Positions 1-6,531 are shown, counted from the first letter of the stretch. The stretch: DNA of 6,932 nt from Spirochaetales bacterium (GCA_007130265.1 SLST01000524.1:1-6932), one strand, 5' to 3'. Program-made: numbers and translations. Notes: a model not told the origin generated them from the sequence alone.

Positions 1-628
1 AGGCGATCAGCGACCAGCTCACCAGCAGCTCGCCGCGCGCCCGGTTGATCACGAACTCGATCCCGACGACCTCGAATCCGGCCGCAAGGATTCCGGTGGC
101 GAACCCCTGGACCGCGTTCAGCCTCAGCTTTCCGACGGCGAGGACGGCGAGCCCGATGAGCGCTGCGGTAAGGAGGGTGATCGGCAGTGCCAGGTCGAGG
201 AACCAGCTCTGCTCGCCGACGACCGAGTTCAGAGCCAGGAGAAAACCGGCAATGACCGCGGTCTCCGCGGCGAGGATGAGTCCGGGCCGTTGGACCAGCA
301 CGATGGCGACAACGGCGGCGGCGTAAACGAACCCGATCGCGAGCAACGGCAGAATCGACCACGAGAGCGCGAAACCGGAGGCGAAATCCGCCGCGAACAC
401 GATGATGCCCGTGGTGAAGGCGAGGAGCGACAGCATCTCGAACAGCCAGAACTTGGCGCTGCGCACCGTCTTCTGCGTTTCAGACGTCAGGTCCGACTCC
501 GGCCGCCGGAACGCATTGGGTCGGTCCGCCCGGTCTTCGCCGTCCGCATCCGCAATCGGCAGGCCGCACAGCGGGCACTCGTCGACTCCGTCTTCGATTC
601 GGACTCTGCATAGCCGGCATTCGTTCAT
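1..628 (-). CDS. DUF6320-like zinc-ribbon membrane protein (partial, 3' end outside window)
   Basis: The frame is open from the ATG at 626-628 to the left edge (209 residues, no stop). The N-terminus has two CxxC knuckles, C4/C7 and C18/C21 (the second reads CPLCG), a classic small zinc ribbon. A charged linker (about 23-58) follows, then hydrophobic segments near 61-82, 87-111, 116-137, 142-165 and 173-194, with a sixth beginning at about 201. Zinc ribbon plus about six helices in roughly 210-220 residues matches the DUF6320 architecture as I know it, a family of unknown function often beside alcohol-acetyltransferase-like genes. The start is well supported: GGAG lies 8 nt upstream, and the ATG overlaps the TGA of the upstream acyltransferase gene in an ATGA, so the two are probably translationally coupled. 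Little appears to be missing at the C-terminus. The biochemical role is unknown; a membrane partner or anchor for the acyltransferase is an inference. The family name comes from architecture and neighbourhood, not a profile search. Confidence 0.85.
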   Translation of the reverse strand, partial: MNECRLCRVRIEDGVDECPLCGLPIADADGEDRADRPNAFRRPESDLTSETQKTVRSAKFWLFEMLSLLAFTTGIIVFAADFASGFALSWSILPLLAIGFVYAAAVVAIVLVQRPGLILAAETAVIAGFLLALNSVVGEQSWFLDLALPITLLTAALIGLAVLAVGKLRLNAVQGFATGILAAGFEVVGIEFVINRARGELLVSWSLIA

Positions 629-1914
629 GGTTTACGCTCCGATATGCAAATCTCCACGCCGTCCGCGACGATCCTCCGGAAGAACTCCCGTTCCACCGTG
701 CGATCCGCGATGACGCTGCCGATCGTGATGGACAGGTCATCTGCGTAACTGACGACCGCGCACCCGGTCTTGTACGCGGCGTTCGGGCCAAGAACGACTC
801 CCGCCGACTCCACGTAGGGCTCGAGTCCGTCCGGCAGGATGAACCGGCCGAGGTTGGACACGACACCGGAGTAGCTGCGGTCCCCGATCGTCCGGCGCAG
901 GTGGCTGAGGTAGACGTCCTTTGCCACGCGCGGAACGACCCGCACGAACGAGCTGCGCTCTCCACCCACGTTGCGTGCGATCTGCCTCAGGAGCTCCGCG
1001 GGGTCGAGCTGGATGTTCATCTGGTGGTGGACGCGTCGGACAATCCGCTCGAACGGCCAGTCACCAAGCCTGAGATCGATCTCCGGCGAGACGAAGAGCG
1101 AGAAGTTCCGCATGGTCTGCGAAGGATGGATACGCCGCATGTTCACCGGCACTTCGATCCGGATGACTTTGTGGCGCGGCCTGATCAGCCCGTTCGCCTG
1201 TTCGTCGAATGCCCGCTTGATGGCGTTCATGTATACCGCGACGAGATACTCGGTGAGCGTTGCTCCGTGGCGCCTGGCCGCGCGCAGCGCAGAATGGACC
1301 GGCATGTGTCCGGTCACGGTACGGTACCCGGCGATCGAGGGGACGCCGGCAAGATGGTAGGCCGGTTCGAGTTCCGGAGTCCCGGGAAGCCCCTCCCGAT
1401 AGTGTTTCTGGAACGCGTCTTCGAACTCGGCATCCGGCACCTGCTCGTCCGGACGCATCAGGAGCGAGCCCGGATCGACCGGCTCGCCGAGTCTGCGCAG
1501 GTAGTCGACAGCGAGCGACCCGAGGAAACGCATGGCTCCATAGCCGTCGGTCAGCACGTGGGAGAAGTCGGCCGCTACGGTTCCGCCGTGCGCATAGACA
1601 TGGAGCAGTGGTTCCCCGCGTCGGTGCAGCACGATGCGACTCAGCGGGTACGCAGGCAGGCGTTCAACACGCAGGGGCTCTTCGTGCCGTTGCAGGTAGT
1701 ACCAGAAGAACCCGCGCCGGAGGTGCACGCGGTAGTACGGGACCCGCTCCATGAGCGCGTCCAACGCTTCCTGGAGCTTCTGAACCCGTACGGGCTCGCA
1801 GAGCGTCACGGACACGCGAAAGACCGCCGGCGCGGCGTCGTTTCTGCTGGCCGGGTAGATCTTCGCTGCGTTGTCGAGGCGCAGCCAATCGTCGTTCGTG
1901 GCTCCGTCGCTCAT
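625..1914 (-). CDS. Condensation-fold acyltransferase, alcohol acetyltransferase (AATase)-like
   Basis: A 429-residue protein of the CoA-dependent acyltransferase superfamily (AATase, BAHD, PapA and NRPS condensation domains). The N-terminus carries LRLDNAAKIYPA at 11-22, a conserved opening of bacterial AATase-like proteins. The catalytic motif is H119-V-L-T-D123-G124 (HxxxDG), with His as the expected general base. VPVNMRR at 255-261 and SNLGRF at 353-358 match the second-half core and the structural motif near the acyl-donor tunnel. The length suits two pseudo-symmetric chloramphenicol-acetyltransferase-like lobes. There is no signal peptide or membrane segment, so it should be cytosolic or membrane-peripheral. 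The ATG at 1914 was chosen because the conserved N-terminus begins just after it and GGGG lies 5 nt upstream. An in-frame TTG at 1965 would add 17 unconserved residues and overlap the upstream gene. Acyl donor and acceptor cannot be read from sequence; alcohols, glycolipids or polyketide-type hydroxyls are possible. The gene lies 19 nt after the CPBP gene and overlaps the DUF6320-like gene by 4 nt. Confidence 0.88.
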   Translation of the reverse strand: MSDGATNDDWLRLDNAAKIYPASRNDAAPAVFRVSVTLCEPVRVQKLQEALDALMERVPYYRVHLRRGFFWYYLQRHEEPLRVERLPAYPLSRIVLHRRGEPLLHVYAHGGTVAADFSHVLTDGYGAMRFLGSLAVDYLRRLGEPVDPGSLLMRPDEQVPDAEFEDAFQKHYREGLPGTPELEPAYHLAGVPSIAGYRTVTGHMPVHSALRAARRHGATLTEYLVAVYMNAIKRAFDEQANGLIRPRHKVIRIEVPVNMRRIHPSQTMRNFSLFVSPEIDLRLGDWPFERIVRRVHHQMNIQLDPAELLRQIARNVGGERSSFVRVVPRVAKDVYLSHLRRTIGDRSYSGVVSNLGRFILPDGLEPYVESAGVVLGPNAAYKTGCAVVSYADDLSITIGSVIADRTVEREFFRRIVADGVEICISERKP

Positions 1915-1933
1915 GGCTACCCCAAAGGTACCT

Positions 1934-2599
1934 TCAGAAACCTGCGACCTCAAGCAGCGGCGCAAGCGGATCGTGGCGCAGCACCAGGAAGTAGAAGAGT
2001 GAGGCGAACCACCCGTGCAGCATCCCGATCATCCAGAGGTTGCGGGTCCGGAAAAAAATGAGGGTCGTCGCCGTTCCGAGAAAGAAGGTGGCTATCATGA
2101 GCTCGGTCTCCGGAACGTGGACGGCGCTGAATACGAGCGCCGAGACCATGACCACGACGAACTCAGGCGTCCGCTCACGCGTCAGTGCCATCAGATTGTC
2201 GGCGAGCAGCGCGACGACGAGGAACTGCTGTATCAGACCCCAGGCGGGGTAGAGGAGCAGGATCAGCGCGAGGTTCCAGTTCACCAGCGCCCCGCCTGTG
2301 ATCGCCGCGTATCCCGCGCTGAATCCTCCGCCGATCAGAAAGGCAAGACCACACAGGATAGCCGCCTCTCGCAGGCCGTCACGCCCGAGTCCCCAGCGTC
2401 TCACGACCGACTCGTCGGCGCTCCGGCGCAGCACCACGTAGGCAGCCCAGAAGACGATCGCGCCGACCGTATAGGGTAGTTGATACTCCAGCCAGTCGGC
2501 GAAGACGAACTTCCCCGCCGCGGTCGCCGCGGCCGCGGAGAGCTCGAAGATACGTCCGCGGCGTGATTCCCGCAACTTTGGTACGTGTATGTGTCGCAC
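1934..2599 (-). CDS. CPBP-family (CAAX protease/bacteriocin-processing-like) intramembrane protein, non-canonical QQ motif
   Basis: A polytopic membrane protein of 221 residues (numbered from the GTG at 2599) resembling the CPBP/Abi family of intramembrane metalloproteases. Hydrophobic segments lie near 41-57, 79-100, 106-122, 124-134, 147-160, 166-183 and 188-207. Motif 2 is FSAVH (F157, H161) and motif 3 is the His of LHGWF (H195). Motif 1, normally EExxxR with the catalytic glutamates, reads Q124-Q125-FLVV, so both acidic residues and the arginine are missing. Catalysis by the usual mechanism is therefore doubtful; it may be a pseudoenzyme or a divergent subfamily. Start choice: the GTG at 2599 has GGGAG 5 nt upstream, whereas the longer alternative, a TTG at 2629 (231 residues), has no SD. 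It is the first gene of the minus-strand operon, 19 nt before the acyltransferase gene. The substrate is unknown; a role with the acyltransferase at the membrane is inferred only from context. Confidence 0.8.
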   Translation of the reverse strand: MRHIHVPKLRESRRGRIFELSAAAATAAGKFVFADWLEYQLPYTVGAIVFWAAYVVLRRSADESVVRRWGLGRDGLREAAILCGLAFLIGGGFSAGYAAITGGALVNWNLALILLLYPAWGLIQQFLVVALLADNLMALTRERTPEFVVVMVSALVFSAVHVPETELMIATFFLGTATTLIFFRTRNLWMIGMLHGWFASLFYFLVLRHDPLAPLLEVAGF

Positions 2600-2615
2600 G
2601 CGCGCTCCCGGTACC

Positions 2616-2631
2616 CCTTGAGTCTGCAAGG
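2616..2631. repeat. Short inverted repeat, possible operator
   Basis: CCTTG (2616-2620) and CAAGG (2627-2631) form a 5-bp inverted repeat with a 6-nt spacer, immediately upstream of the forward -35 and in the predicted leader of the minus-strand transcript. Another CCTTG occurs at 2640-2644. The position suits a regulator site, but arms this short arise often by chance. Confidence 0.2.
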
Positions 2632-2632
2632 C

Positions 2633-2661
2633 GTGACAACCTTGGAGGAGTCGACTATGAT
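2633..2661 (+). promoter_or_regulatory. Predicted sigma70-type promoter for the plus-strand operon
   Basis: GTGACA (2633-2638) and TATGAT (2656-2661) are separated by 17 nt, and each matches the sigma70 consensus at 5 of 6 positions. Transcription would start near 2668, leaving only about 9 nt of 5' UTR before the ATG at 2677. The SD-like GGAGGAG at 2644-2650 falls in the promoter spacer and would not be in the transcript. Based on visual matching only. Confidence 0.5.
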
Positions 2662-2683
2662 ACGCGAAAATCCGCTATGTCAA
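2657..2683 (-). promoter_or_regulatory. Predicted divergent promoter for the minus-strand operon
   Basis: On the minus strand a perfect TTGACA (plus-strand 2678-2683) precedes TATCAT (2657-2662) with a 15-nt spacer, which is shorter than ideal. The -10 uses almost the same bases as the forward promoter's -10, because TATGATA contains a hexamer for each direction. Initiation near 2650 would give about 50 nt of leader before the GTG at 2599. Confidence 0.38.
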
Positions 2684-4632
2684 TGTCGAACGTAAATACG
2701 CACCACGAATACCCCGCAGACAGCACATACGCGCAGCGATGCGCCGAATACCGCAATCTGACGCTGGCCTCACCGCCGACCGGGCCATACACCGAGCTCA
2801 TCCGGCTGATCGAAGGTCAGACGCCTGACGCGCGCCTTCTCCTCGACGCGGCGCAGCAGGTGGACGACCGCGGCGACGGCGCGGAGTACCTGCTCCACGG
2901 CCTCATTGGGATACTCGGACGATTTCCCGAGCCGGCCGACGCCGGACGCGATCTGTTCGACGCCGACGTGCGCGAACAGCTACGCAGGACGATCCTCGGC
3001 TTCCGCTACTGGCCCGATGAGCCGGGCCGTGACGCGATGCTGACCTGGACCGAGAGTCATCAGCTCGCCTTCGCCACCGGGGCATATCTCGCCGGTCAGC
3101 TCTATCCGGAAGCGCGTTTCACGAATACCGGGCGCACCGGCCGCGAACAGATGAACCGGTTTCGCCCACGAATACAACGGTGGCTCGACCTTCGCTTCCG
3201 AACGGGGTACAGCGAGTGGTTGAGCGGGCAGCCCTACGATGAGAACCTTGCAGCGCTGTTGAACCTCGTCGAGTTTGCGCACGATCCGAAACTCGTTCGC
3301 GCGGCGACGATGGTTGTTGACGTGACCCTGCTCGACCTCGTGCTCAACCAGTTTCGCGGTGTTTTCGGGTGTACCCACGGCCAGATCACCGGTCTTCCTG
3401 CGTACGACGGCGCGTACGAGAGCATGGGCTCCGTTATCCGCCTGATCGTGGGGACGAACCGGTATAGGCCCGGCGATATGGGCGCGTCTCAGCTCTCGGT
3501 GAGCACCCGGTACCATGTTCCGGCGGTGCTCGCAGCCATTGCGGCGGATGTCGAGCGACCGGAGGTCGAGAACCGTCAACGCATGGGCATCCGGATCGAC
3601 GAAGCCGACCAGTGGGGGCTCGGGTTCCGTTCGCTCGAGGACGGTATGGTCTTTGTCGGTATGGAGGCCTATCTCCACGAGCGCACCGCCGGGCTTACGC
3701 TTCGGATGGTTGACGAGTACCGTTGGTGGGACCATCCGTTCTTCGCGCCGTTTCGTCGCCGGCGCCTGCTCATCACGGTTGCCCGTCGGCTCGGTTTGCT
3801 GCGGCCAATCGCCCGAGTCCTTGATCACCGGCTGACCAGCAGGATTCGGGAGGAAGTGAACACCTACACCTACCGGACACCCGACTACATGCTGAGTTGC
3901 GCCCAGGACTACCGGTTCGGGTACGGCGCCAACCGGCAGCGTGTATGGCAGGCGACGCTCGGGCCTCGAGCCGTGGTCTTCCCCGTGCCGCCGAAGGCAG
4001 GTGAAGAGCCTCCCCTGGTGTTCGAGCGAGGGGCGGGGGTCATGCCCCGCGCGGTGCAGTACAAGAACGTCATGATCTGCCACATGCCGGGAGAGCTGCG
4101 CCTGTGGTTTCCCCGACCGGAGTTTGACGAGGTCGAGGAGAGCCAGGAATGGCTCTTCGCGCGCCGGGGCGCCGGCTATCTCGGCCTCTGGGCGCAACGC
4201 CCCTGGCAGCGACCCCAGGAGGGAAGCGCTCCGGCGCACGAACTCATCGTCCCCGGGCCCACCGCGATTCTCATCTGCGTCTGCGGACGCGAGGCCACCC
4301 ACGGATCGTTCGAGAGCTTTGTCAGGACGATCGCGGGGGCGCCGGTCGATGTCACCGGTCGCGGTTCGCGTGAGCGCGTCGAGATCGACCTTGCTCCGCA
4401 TGGGAAGACCGCTCTGGGCCGACGGGGGACGCTGACGGTGGGCGGATGGCAGATGCCCATCACGTCGCACGTCCACGGCAGCCCGTACCCGGTTGTCGAC
4501 GGCTACCGTCGCTACGACAACGCGTACGTTGCGGCTGATTTCCCCGCGAACGTCGTGCGGGTACGGTGCGATGACGAGACGCTTGCACTCAACTGGCGCG
4601 ACCAGTCGCGCTCGGCGAGCTCATATCTCTAG
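2677..4632 (+). CDS. Uncharacterised 651-aa protein, predicted helical-toroid carbohydrate-active enzyme
   Basis: I do not recognise a named family. The protein has no signal peptide or clear membrane helix, so it is probably cytoplasmic. The first two-thirds (about 35-400) are helical and rich in aromatic and acidic residues, with conserved-looking patches: WTESHQL at 124-130, YSEWLS at 178-183, FRGVFGCTHG at 226-235, STRYHVP at 276-282 and EEVNTYTYRTPDYMLS at 392-407. These resemble (alpha/alpha) toroid glycoside hydrolases and polysaccharide lyases, where Trp, Tyr, His and Glu line a cleft. From about 408 (QDYRFGYGANRQRVWQATLG) the sequence looks beta-rich, like the beta-sandwich that follows the toroid in heparinase- and alginate-lyase-type enzymes. 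This is a fold-level impression, not a family assignment. Start: the ATG at 2677 (or 2683) is the first sensible in-frame start below the promoter; upstream in-frame codons give an implausible N-terminus. It is the first gene of an operon with an isomerase and an oxidoreductase, 15 nt before the next gene, which suggests work on a sugar or glycoside. Confidence 0.8.
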   Translation: MSMSNVNTHHEYPADSTYAQRCAEYRNLTLASPPTGPYTELIRLIEGQTPDARLLLDAAQQVDDRGDGAEYLLHGLIGILGRFPEPADAGRDLFDADVREQLRRTILGFRYWPDEPGRDAMLTWTESHQLAFATGAYLAGQLYPEARFTNTGRTGREQMNRFRPRIQRWLDLRFRTGYSEWLSGQPYDENLAALLNLVEFAHDPKLVRAATMVVDVTLLDLVLNQFRGVFGCTHGQITGLPAYDGAYESMGSVIRLIVGTNRYRPGDMGASQLSVSTRYHVPAVLAAIAADVERPEVENRQRMGIRIDEADQWGLGFRSLEDGMVFVGMEAYLHERTAGLTLRMVDEYRWWDHPFFAPFRRRRLLITVARRLGLLRPIARVLDHRLTSRIREEVNTYTYRTPDYMLSCAQDYRFGYGANRQRVWQATLGPRAVVFPVPPKAGEEPPLVFERGAGVMPRAVQYKNVMICHMPGELRLWFPRPEFDEVEESQEWLFARRGAGYLGLWAQRPWQRPQEGSAPAHELIVPGPTAILICVCGREATHGSFESFVRTIAGAPVDVTGRGSRERVEIDLAPHGKTALGRRGTLTVGGWQMPITSHVHGSPYPVVDGYRRYDNAYVAADFPANVVRVRCDDETLALNWRDQSRSASSYL

Positions 4633-4636
4633 GACT

Positions 4637-4644
4637 GAGGAGGG
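4637..4644 (+). promoter_or_regulatory. Strong ribosome binding site for the isomerase gene
   Basis: GAGGAGGG ends 3 nt before the ATG at 4648, in the 15-nt gap after the TAG of the preceding gene. It fixes the start and indicates efficient independent initiation within the operon. Confidence 0.7.
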
Positions 4645-4647
4645 TCT

Positions 4648-5406
4648 ATGGAACTCGGGTTACAGAGCTTCTGTCTGAGAGGCATCAAGGACAACGAAGC
4701 GGTTGCGAAGACCGTCAGGGCGTGCGGTCTGCAGAGGATTGAGGTGTGTCGCGTGCACACCGCCTTCGACGATCCGACCGCGTTCGGCGCGCTTGCCCGG
4801 CAGTACGAGACAGCCGGTGTACCGATCGTCAGCATCGGCGTCAACAAGCTCGACGGCGATCGCGCGGCGGCCACGACGCTCTTCGAGTGCGCGAAGGCCG
4901 CCGGCCTCGAGCGGATGAGCGTCGACTTCCCGCTCGAGGGAATCGACGAGGCACTCGCGATCGCCGACGAGTTGAGCGAGCGGCACGGGATCAAGCTGGG
5001 CATCCACAACCACGGAGGCCGGCACTGGCTCGGGTCCGTCACGGCCCTGCGCTGGGTCTTTGGAAAGACGAGTACACGCGTCGGGCTGAGCCTCGACACC
5101 GCCTGGGCGATCGATTCCCGGGAGGATCCTGTCGAAATGGTCCGGGAGTTTGCAGACCGGCTGCACCTTGTTCACATCAAGGACTTCGTATTCGCCCGCG
5201 ATCGCACGCCGGAGGACGTCGTCGTGGGGACCGGCACGCTCGACCTGGGAGCGCTCGATCGTGCGATGGCCGACGTCGGGTTCAACGGAGAGGCAATACT
5301 CGAGTACGAGGGCGACGTCGATAACCCGGTGCCGGCCCTGCGCGAATGCGTGAAAGCGGTTGCGCGAGAGATGCAGCTCGTGACCGTGCCGGAGGGTCTC
5401 GAATGA
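4648..5406 (+). CDS. Sugar phosphate isomerase/epimerase family TIM-barrel protein
   Basis: A 252-residue single-domain protein of the AP-endonuclease-2/xylose-isomerase-like TIM-barrel superfamily. The expected strand-end motifs are in order: IEV with E32, GIHNHGG at 118-124 (H120, H122), SLDTAW at 148-153 (D150), HLVHIKD at 173-179 (H176, D179), VGTGTLDLGAL at 193-203, and ILEYEGD at 217-223 (E219 or E221). The Glu-Asp-His-Glu set normally binds a divalent metal that drives enediol isomerisation or epimerisation of a keto or aldo sugar. The length is typical (250-290). No signal peptide. The start is set by the SD just upstream, and the TGA overlaps the ATG of the oxidoreductase gene. The family includes hydroxypyruvate isomerase, inosose dehydratase, tagatose/psicose epimerases and the catalytic subunit of C-glycoside deglycosidases; the substrate cannot be assigned. 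Pairing with a Gfo/Idh/MocA enzyme is common in sugar and polyol catabolism. Confidence 0.92.
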   Translation: MELGLQSFCLRGIKDNEAVAKTVRACGLQRIEVCRVHTAFDDPTAFGALARQYETAGVPIVSIGVNKLDGDRAAATTLFECAKAAGLERMSVDFPLEGIDEALAIADELSERHGIKLGIHNHGGRHWLGSVTALRWVFGKTSTRVGLSLDTAWAIDSREDPVEMVREFADRLHLVHIKDFVFARDRTPEDVVVGTGTLDLGALDRAMADVGFNGEAILEYEGDVDNPVPALRECVKAVAREMQLVTVPEGLE

Positions 5407-6470
5407 GTCGGCTTCGTATTGGGGTCATAGGCGCCGGGTTCATCGGTAGGGTGCATATGGAGAAGTTCGGAGAGCTCGACGATGCGGTTGTCGTCGGCTG
5501 CACCGACATGTCGGCGGATCTCGCGACCGCCGCCGCTCGGCGGTTCGGTCTCGGGCGGGTCTTTGCCGACGCCGACGAGCTGATCGGGTCCACCGATGTC
5601 GATGCGGTCGTGGTCGCCGTACCGAACAGGCATCACGCCGACCTCACCGTGTCCGCTCTGCGTGCCGGCAAGCACGTCCTCGTTGAGAAGCCCATGGCTC
5701 TCAACGCGGACGCGGCGCGGAAGATCGTCGATGCACAGCGGGCGAGTGGGTTGACCGTCATGGTCGCGCACCAGATGCGGTGGCTTCCTGAACCGCGGGA
5801 GGTCAAGCGTATGGCCGAGGGCGGCGAGCTCGGCGAGGTGTACAACGCGAAGTGCGGCATGATGCGCCGCAAGAACATCCCCGGGTGGGGCAGCTGGTTT
5901 ACCCGGATGGACGAATCCGGAGGGGGACCGCTCATCGACATTGGCGTCCACGTCCTCGACATGGCGATGTGGCTGCTCGGAAACCCGAAGCCGGTCAGCG
6001 TCTTCGGATCGACCTACGCGAAGTTCGGGCCGCAGCGACGAGGACTCGGTTCATGGGGCACGCCGCAGTGGGACGGGCGCTTCGACGTCGAGGACCTCGC
6101 CTCTGCGATGATCAAAATGGACGACGGCGCGACTCTGACGCTCGAGGTGAGTTGGGCCGCCAATACGTTGAGCGACAACAGCCACTTCATCGACCTGATG
6201 GGAACCGAAGGCGGCGCCTCGATCCGCGGCAAGCGCCTGGTGTACACCACGCAGAAGTTCGATCGTCCGGTCGATGTCGAGGCGCCCGTGCCGGTCGGGG
6301 AGGACCATCGTACGCTGCTCGCGCGCCACTTCCTCGAGTCCGTCGCCGCCGGCACCACGCCCATGTCGGACGCGGTGAGCGGGCTCGTGAACAACACGAT
6401 TCTCGACGCGATCTACGAATCGGCTCGAACCGGAGGAGCGGTCGAGCTCGACTGGTCGTTCCTCGACTAG
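5403..6470 (+). CDS. Gfo/Idh/MocA family NAD(P)-dependent oxidoreductase
   Basis: A 355-residue protein with the two-domain Gfo/Idh/MocA layout. The N-terminal Rossmann fold has GVIGAGFIG at 7-15 (GxGxxG-type dinucleotide loop) and VVVAVPNRHHAD at 69-80. E95-K96-P97 is the family's signature catalytic lysine motif. The C-terminal alpha/beta domain carries GGGPLIDIGVHVLDMA at 173-188, giving D179 and H183 of the DxxxH motif, so the catalytic Lys-Asp-His set is intact. It should oxidise a sugar or polyol hydroxyl, or reduce a keto-sugar; members act on inositols, glucose, UDP-sugars and anhydrofructose, and sequence alone does not choose. Length is normal. The start ATG at 5403 overlaps the preceding TGA (ATGA), and GGAGG at 5391-5395 lies 7 nt upstream; a longer in-frame start at 5346 would lie inside the isomerase gene and is rejected. 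It is the last gene of the operon. No convincing hairpin terminator follows in the 61 nt before the next gene. Confidence 0.94.
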   Translation: MSRLRIGVIGAGFIGRVHMEKFGELDDAVVVGCTDMSADLATAAARRFGLGRVFADADELIGSTDVDAVVVAVPNRHHADLTVSALRAGKHVLVEKPMALNADAARKIVDAQRASGLTVMVAHQMRWLPEPREVKRMAEGGELGEVYNAKCGMMRRKNIPGWGSWFTRMDESGGGPLIDIGVHVLDMAMWLLGNPKPVSVFGSTYAKFGPQRRGLGSWGTPQWDGRFDVEDLASAMIKMDDGATLTLEVSWAANTLSDNSHFIDLMGTEGGASIRGKRLVYTTQKFDRPVDVEAPVPVGEDHRTLLARHFLESVAAGTTPMSDAVSGLVNNTILDAIYESARTGGAVELDWSFLD

Positions 6471-6495
6471 GTGCGAGGAGGCGGGCGCAATCTGC

Positions 6496-6525
6496 GTGAC
6501 ACATTCCGGGACCAGCCGGTATACT
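6496..6525 (+). promoter_or_regulatory. Predicted promoter giving a leaderless transcript
   Basis: GTGACA (6496-6501) and TATACT (6520-6525) are separated by 18 nt; each matches the consensus at 5 of 6 positions. The ATG begins at 6532, 7 nt after the end of the -10, where initiation is expected. No SD-like sequence precedes that ATG. The 8-mer GCGTGACA at the -35 also occurs at the forward promoter at 2631-2638. Confidence 0.6.
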
Positions 6526-6531
6526 GCGCTC

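Noticed and set aside
45..713. Several 90-110-codon plus-strand frames at the left edge
   Set aside because: They are shadows of the DUF6320-like minus-strand gene, whose zinc ribbon and hydrophobic segments make the coding strand clear.
1925..1934. AAGGTACCTT 10-bp palindrome between CPBP and acyltransferase genes
   Set aside because: A perfect 10-mer, but it sits at the end of a coding region with no promoter nearby. GGTACC recurs at 2610-2615, probably by chance.
1915..1965. TTG start of the acyltransferase at 1965
   Set aside because: It would overlap the CPBP gene by 32 nt and add residues before the conserved N-terminus; the ATG at 1914 with GGGG upstream is better.
901..2061. 386-codon open frame on the plus strand
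   Set aside because: It is antisense to the acyltransferase gene, whose HxxxDG, PVNMRR and SNLG motifs show the minus strand is the coding one. The plus frame is rich in Arg/His/Asp with no domain.
2563..2676. N-terminal extension of the 651-residue protein from an upstream ATG at 2563
   Set aside because: It would run through the promoter region and over the start of the divergent CPBP gene, has no SD, and adds 38 residues with no conserved look.
2980..4476. 498-codon open frame on the minus strand
   Set aside because: It lies entirely opposite the 651-residue plus-strand gene, shows low-complexity Arg/Pro/Gly-rich composition with no recognisable motif, and has no operon partner. Long antisense frames are expected in GC-rich coding DNA.
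5172..5951. 259-codon minus-strand open frame across the isomerase/oxidoreductase junction
   Set aside because: Both plus-strand genes here have full sets of family motifs and good start signals; the antisense frame has none.
6471..6531. Rho-independent terminator after the oxidoreductase gene
   Set aside because: The only symmetric element is two CCGG tetramers around 6507-6519, and no T-run follows; it is not a convincing hairpin.
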